This document shows, one piece after another, positions 62,752 to 64,000 of a DNA stretch of 64,000 nt. The notes below the pieces were generated by a model. It had not been told where the DNA came from. It saw nothing but the letters and a program-made list of their open reading frames with translations, and made no database searches. The position numbers and the translations under genes are program-made. Source of the stretch: Cytophagales bacterium (lineage in GTDB: Bacteria > Bacteroidota > Bacteroidia > Cytophagales > Cyclobacteriaceae); the NCBI GenBank assembly GCA_022360055.1, contig JAKSDO010000099.1, positions 38,492 through 102,491 of the forward strand, given 5' to 3'. Position 1 is the stretch's first letter; every line of letters starts with the position of its first letter.

Positions 62752-64000
62752 CTAAAAAACAATTGATTTACCCGGTACGGCTATCGGATAATATCCGTCA
62801 CCATTGGGCATAACCGGTGGTGTATCATCCCATGAATTTGCATCAGGCATAAGCTGAATTTCAGATGCCAGTGCATCATCCATCCTAACTTCCAGGCCTG
62901 AGTAGGTCGCATACCTGCCTAAAATTGCGGTCATGGTTGACATCGCTCCGTTATACAAATCATTTATGGCTTCACCTTTCCTGATGGAGGCAAACAACAG
63001 ATCGTGCTCTACCTGATACGGGTTTGGATCATTTTTCCCTCGATGCTTGTAAATGGTATTGCCCTTTAAGTCTATGATCGAGCCGCTACCTGCAGTTTTA
63101 ACGACACCTTTTGTCCCAACTAAGGTTTCGGATACGTTATTCTTGCAGTTCTTTATATGCCGGCATTGGCTGTTGAGCATTGTTCCGTCTTCATAGGTGT
63201 ATTCCACATAATGATGATCAAAGATCTCTCCGTGCTCTTTTCCTGTCCTTACCTGGCGACCACCCATACCCTGGGCCGAGACCGGATAGGCGCCTTTGGC
63301 CCAATTAAATATATCAATATTGTGAATGTGCTGCTCAACGATATGATCACCGCATAACCAGTTGAAATAATACCAGTTTCTCATTTGATATTGCATCTCC
63401 GTATATTCCGGCTTTCGTTCGCGCACCCAAACTCCACCGCCATTCCAGTAGACCTGACCGGAAGTGATGTCTCCTATTGCACCGTCTTTCACACGTTTCA
63501 TGATTTCCAGGTACTTGGTTTGGTAGTGCCTTTGAAGCCCGACTACAATGTTGAGGTTCTTTTGCTCGGAAACCTTAACCAATTCCAGACATTTCCTGAT
63601 TCCGGGAGAATCGGTTGCAAGTGGCTTTTCACAAAACACATGCTTCCCCTGATTGATGCATTCCTCCAGATGATAGGGCCTGAAGCCGGGAGGTGTTGCA
63701 AGAATTACTACGTCTGCTTCCTTAATCGCCTCTTTATAGGCATCGAATCCGACAAATTTTTTGTCTTCTTTTACTTTTACGTTCTTTTTCCGGTCGTCGG
63801 ACAGGTGCTCCGAATTCATAATGCTGGTTAAACTTTTATCCAGTCTATCCTTAAACGCATCTGCCATTGCCACGAGTTGTACGTCCGGATCGGCCGTAAG
63901 TGCCTGCACGGTAGCGCCTGTACCTCTGCCGCCACAACCAATTGTGGCAAGTTTAAGCTTTTTTGCTTTCGGGTTTACAAAAGCACTTGCTCCCACCGGC
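62752..64000 (-). CDS. Gfo/Idh/MocA family oxidoreductase (partial, 5' end off the right edge)
   Basis: At least 415 codons stay open to the window edge. The visible start PVGASAFVNPKAKKLKLATIGCGGRGTG suggests the end of a Tat-type signal followed by the Rossmann motif GCGGRG. CEKPLATDSPG is the family's EKP motif, and WLCGDHIVEQHIHNIDIFNWA contains the catalytic His-x3-His helix. A GTG at 63996 is in frame but is probably internal. Exported members of this family in Bacteroidota include glycosidase-like and dehydrogenase-like enzymes acting on sugars. The substrate is unknown. Confidence 0.9.
   Translation of the reverse strand, partial: PVGASAFVNPKAKKLKLATIGCGGRGTGATVQALTADPDVQLVAMADAFKDRLDKSLTSIMNSEHLSDDRKKNVKVKEDKKFVGFDAYKEAIKEADVVILATPPGFRPYHLEECINQGKHVFCEKPLATDSPGIRKCLELVKVSEQKNLNIVVGLQRHYQTKYLEIMKRVKDGAIGDITSGQVYWNGGGVWVRERKPEYTEMQYQMRNWYYFNWLCGDHIVEQHIHNIDIFNWAKGAYPVSAQGMGGRQVRTGKEHGEIFDHHYVEYTYEDGTMLNSQCRHIKNCKNNVSETLVGTKGVVKTAGSGSIIDLKGNTIYKHRGKNDPNPYQVEHDLLFASIRKGEAINDLYNGAMSTMTAILGRYATYSGLEVRMDDALASEIQLMPDANSWDDTPPVMPNGDGYYPIAVPGKSIVF

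Overview
The window looks like a chromosomal stretch of a Bacteroidota bacterium, probably Cytophagia- or Saprospiria-like. The evidence is type IX secretion C-terminal sorting domains on at least two proteins, a paired DUF1501/DUF1800 locus, LVIVD-repeat and MORN_2 proteins, an FGly sulfatase with a lipoprotein signal, TAnnTTTG-type -7 promoter boxes, and few purine-rich ribosome binding sites. I see no rRNA, tRNA, CRISPR array, phage genes or intact insertion sequence.

Layout. 1-9.2 kb: a PIG-L deacetylase cut by the left edge; a membrane histidine-kinase-like protein that ends after its phospho-acceptor helices; purU; then a minus-strand run fadD, trmJ-like, a sugar dehydrogenase-like/cytochrome c protein and a gluconate-5-dehydrogenase-like SDR. 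9.2-14.5 kb: a quiet region with a secreted LVIVD lipoprotein plus barrel pair, then a GyrI-like protein, a zinc ribbon protein and a WYL regulator. 15.0-22.9 kb: a corrinoid (B12) methyl-transfer island. It holds a GntR/LacI-type regulator behind a palindrome, a UroD-fold methyltransferase, an unrecognised 120-residue ORF, a TIM-barrel isomerase, a PhyH dioxygenase, an internally deleted second UroD-fold gene, a corrinoid protein, a homocysteine S-methyltransferase module, a MITE-like element, and a stand-alone MetH-type reactivation domain. Together the last modules make a split, substrate-repurposed methionine synthase: methyl donor to corrinoid to homocysteine, with possible further breakdown of the demethylated, perhaps sugar-like, product.

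23-31 kb: a double-domain SGNH esterase, the 3' stub of an outer-membrane barrel gene and a sulfatase (polysaccharide use), then molybdopterin genes moaE, moaD and moaA, an AI-2E-type permease and a barrel protein. 31.5-39.4 kb is housekeeping: accC, accB, efp, rpmF, yceD and smc. 39.7-47.2 kb is a tight four-gene secreted operon: a small anchored protein, a 1391-residue propeller/cadherin T9SS protein, a caspase-fold protease with intact His/Cys, and a papain-fold DUF4384 protein whose catalytic Cys appears to be Ser. 47.4-57.5 kb: pgi, a polyamine operon (sixA, fused speD-speE, speB), topA, a class III sirtuin and a MORN_2 protein. 57.5-64 kb: the DUF1501/DUF1800 pair, a 43-residue membrane protein with its own promoter and operator-like palindrome, a Tat-exported TIM-barrel isomerase, and a Gfo/Idh/MocA oxidoreductase cut by the right edge.

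The least explained items are the secreted protease/pseudoprotease/adhesin operon, the split corrinoid pathway with its decayed methyltransferase, a three-copy dispersed repeat with a conserved mini-ORF, and a MITE-like element with 14-bp flanking repeats. All family calls come from reading motifs by eye; no search was run.
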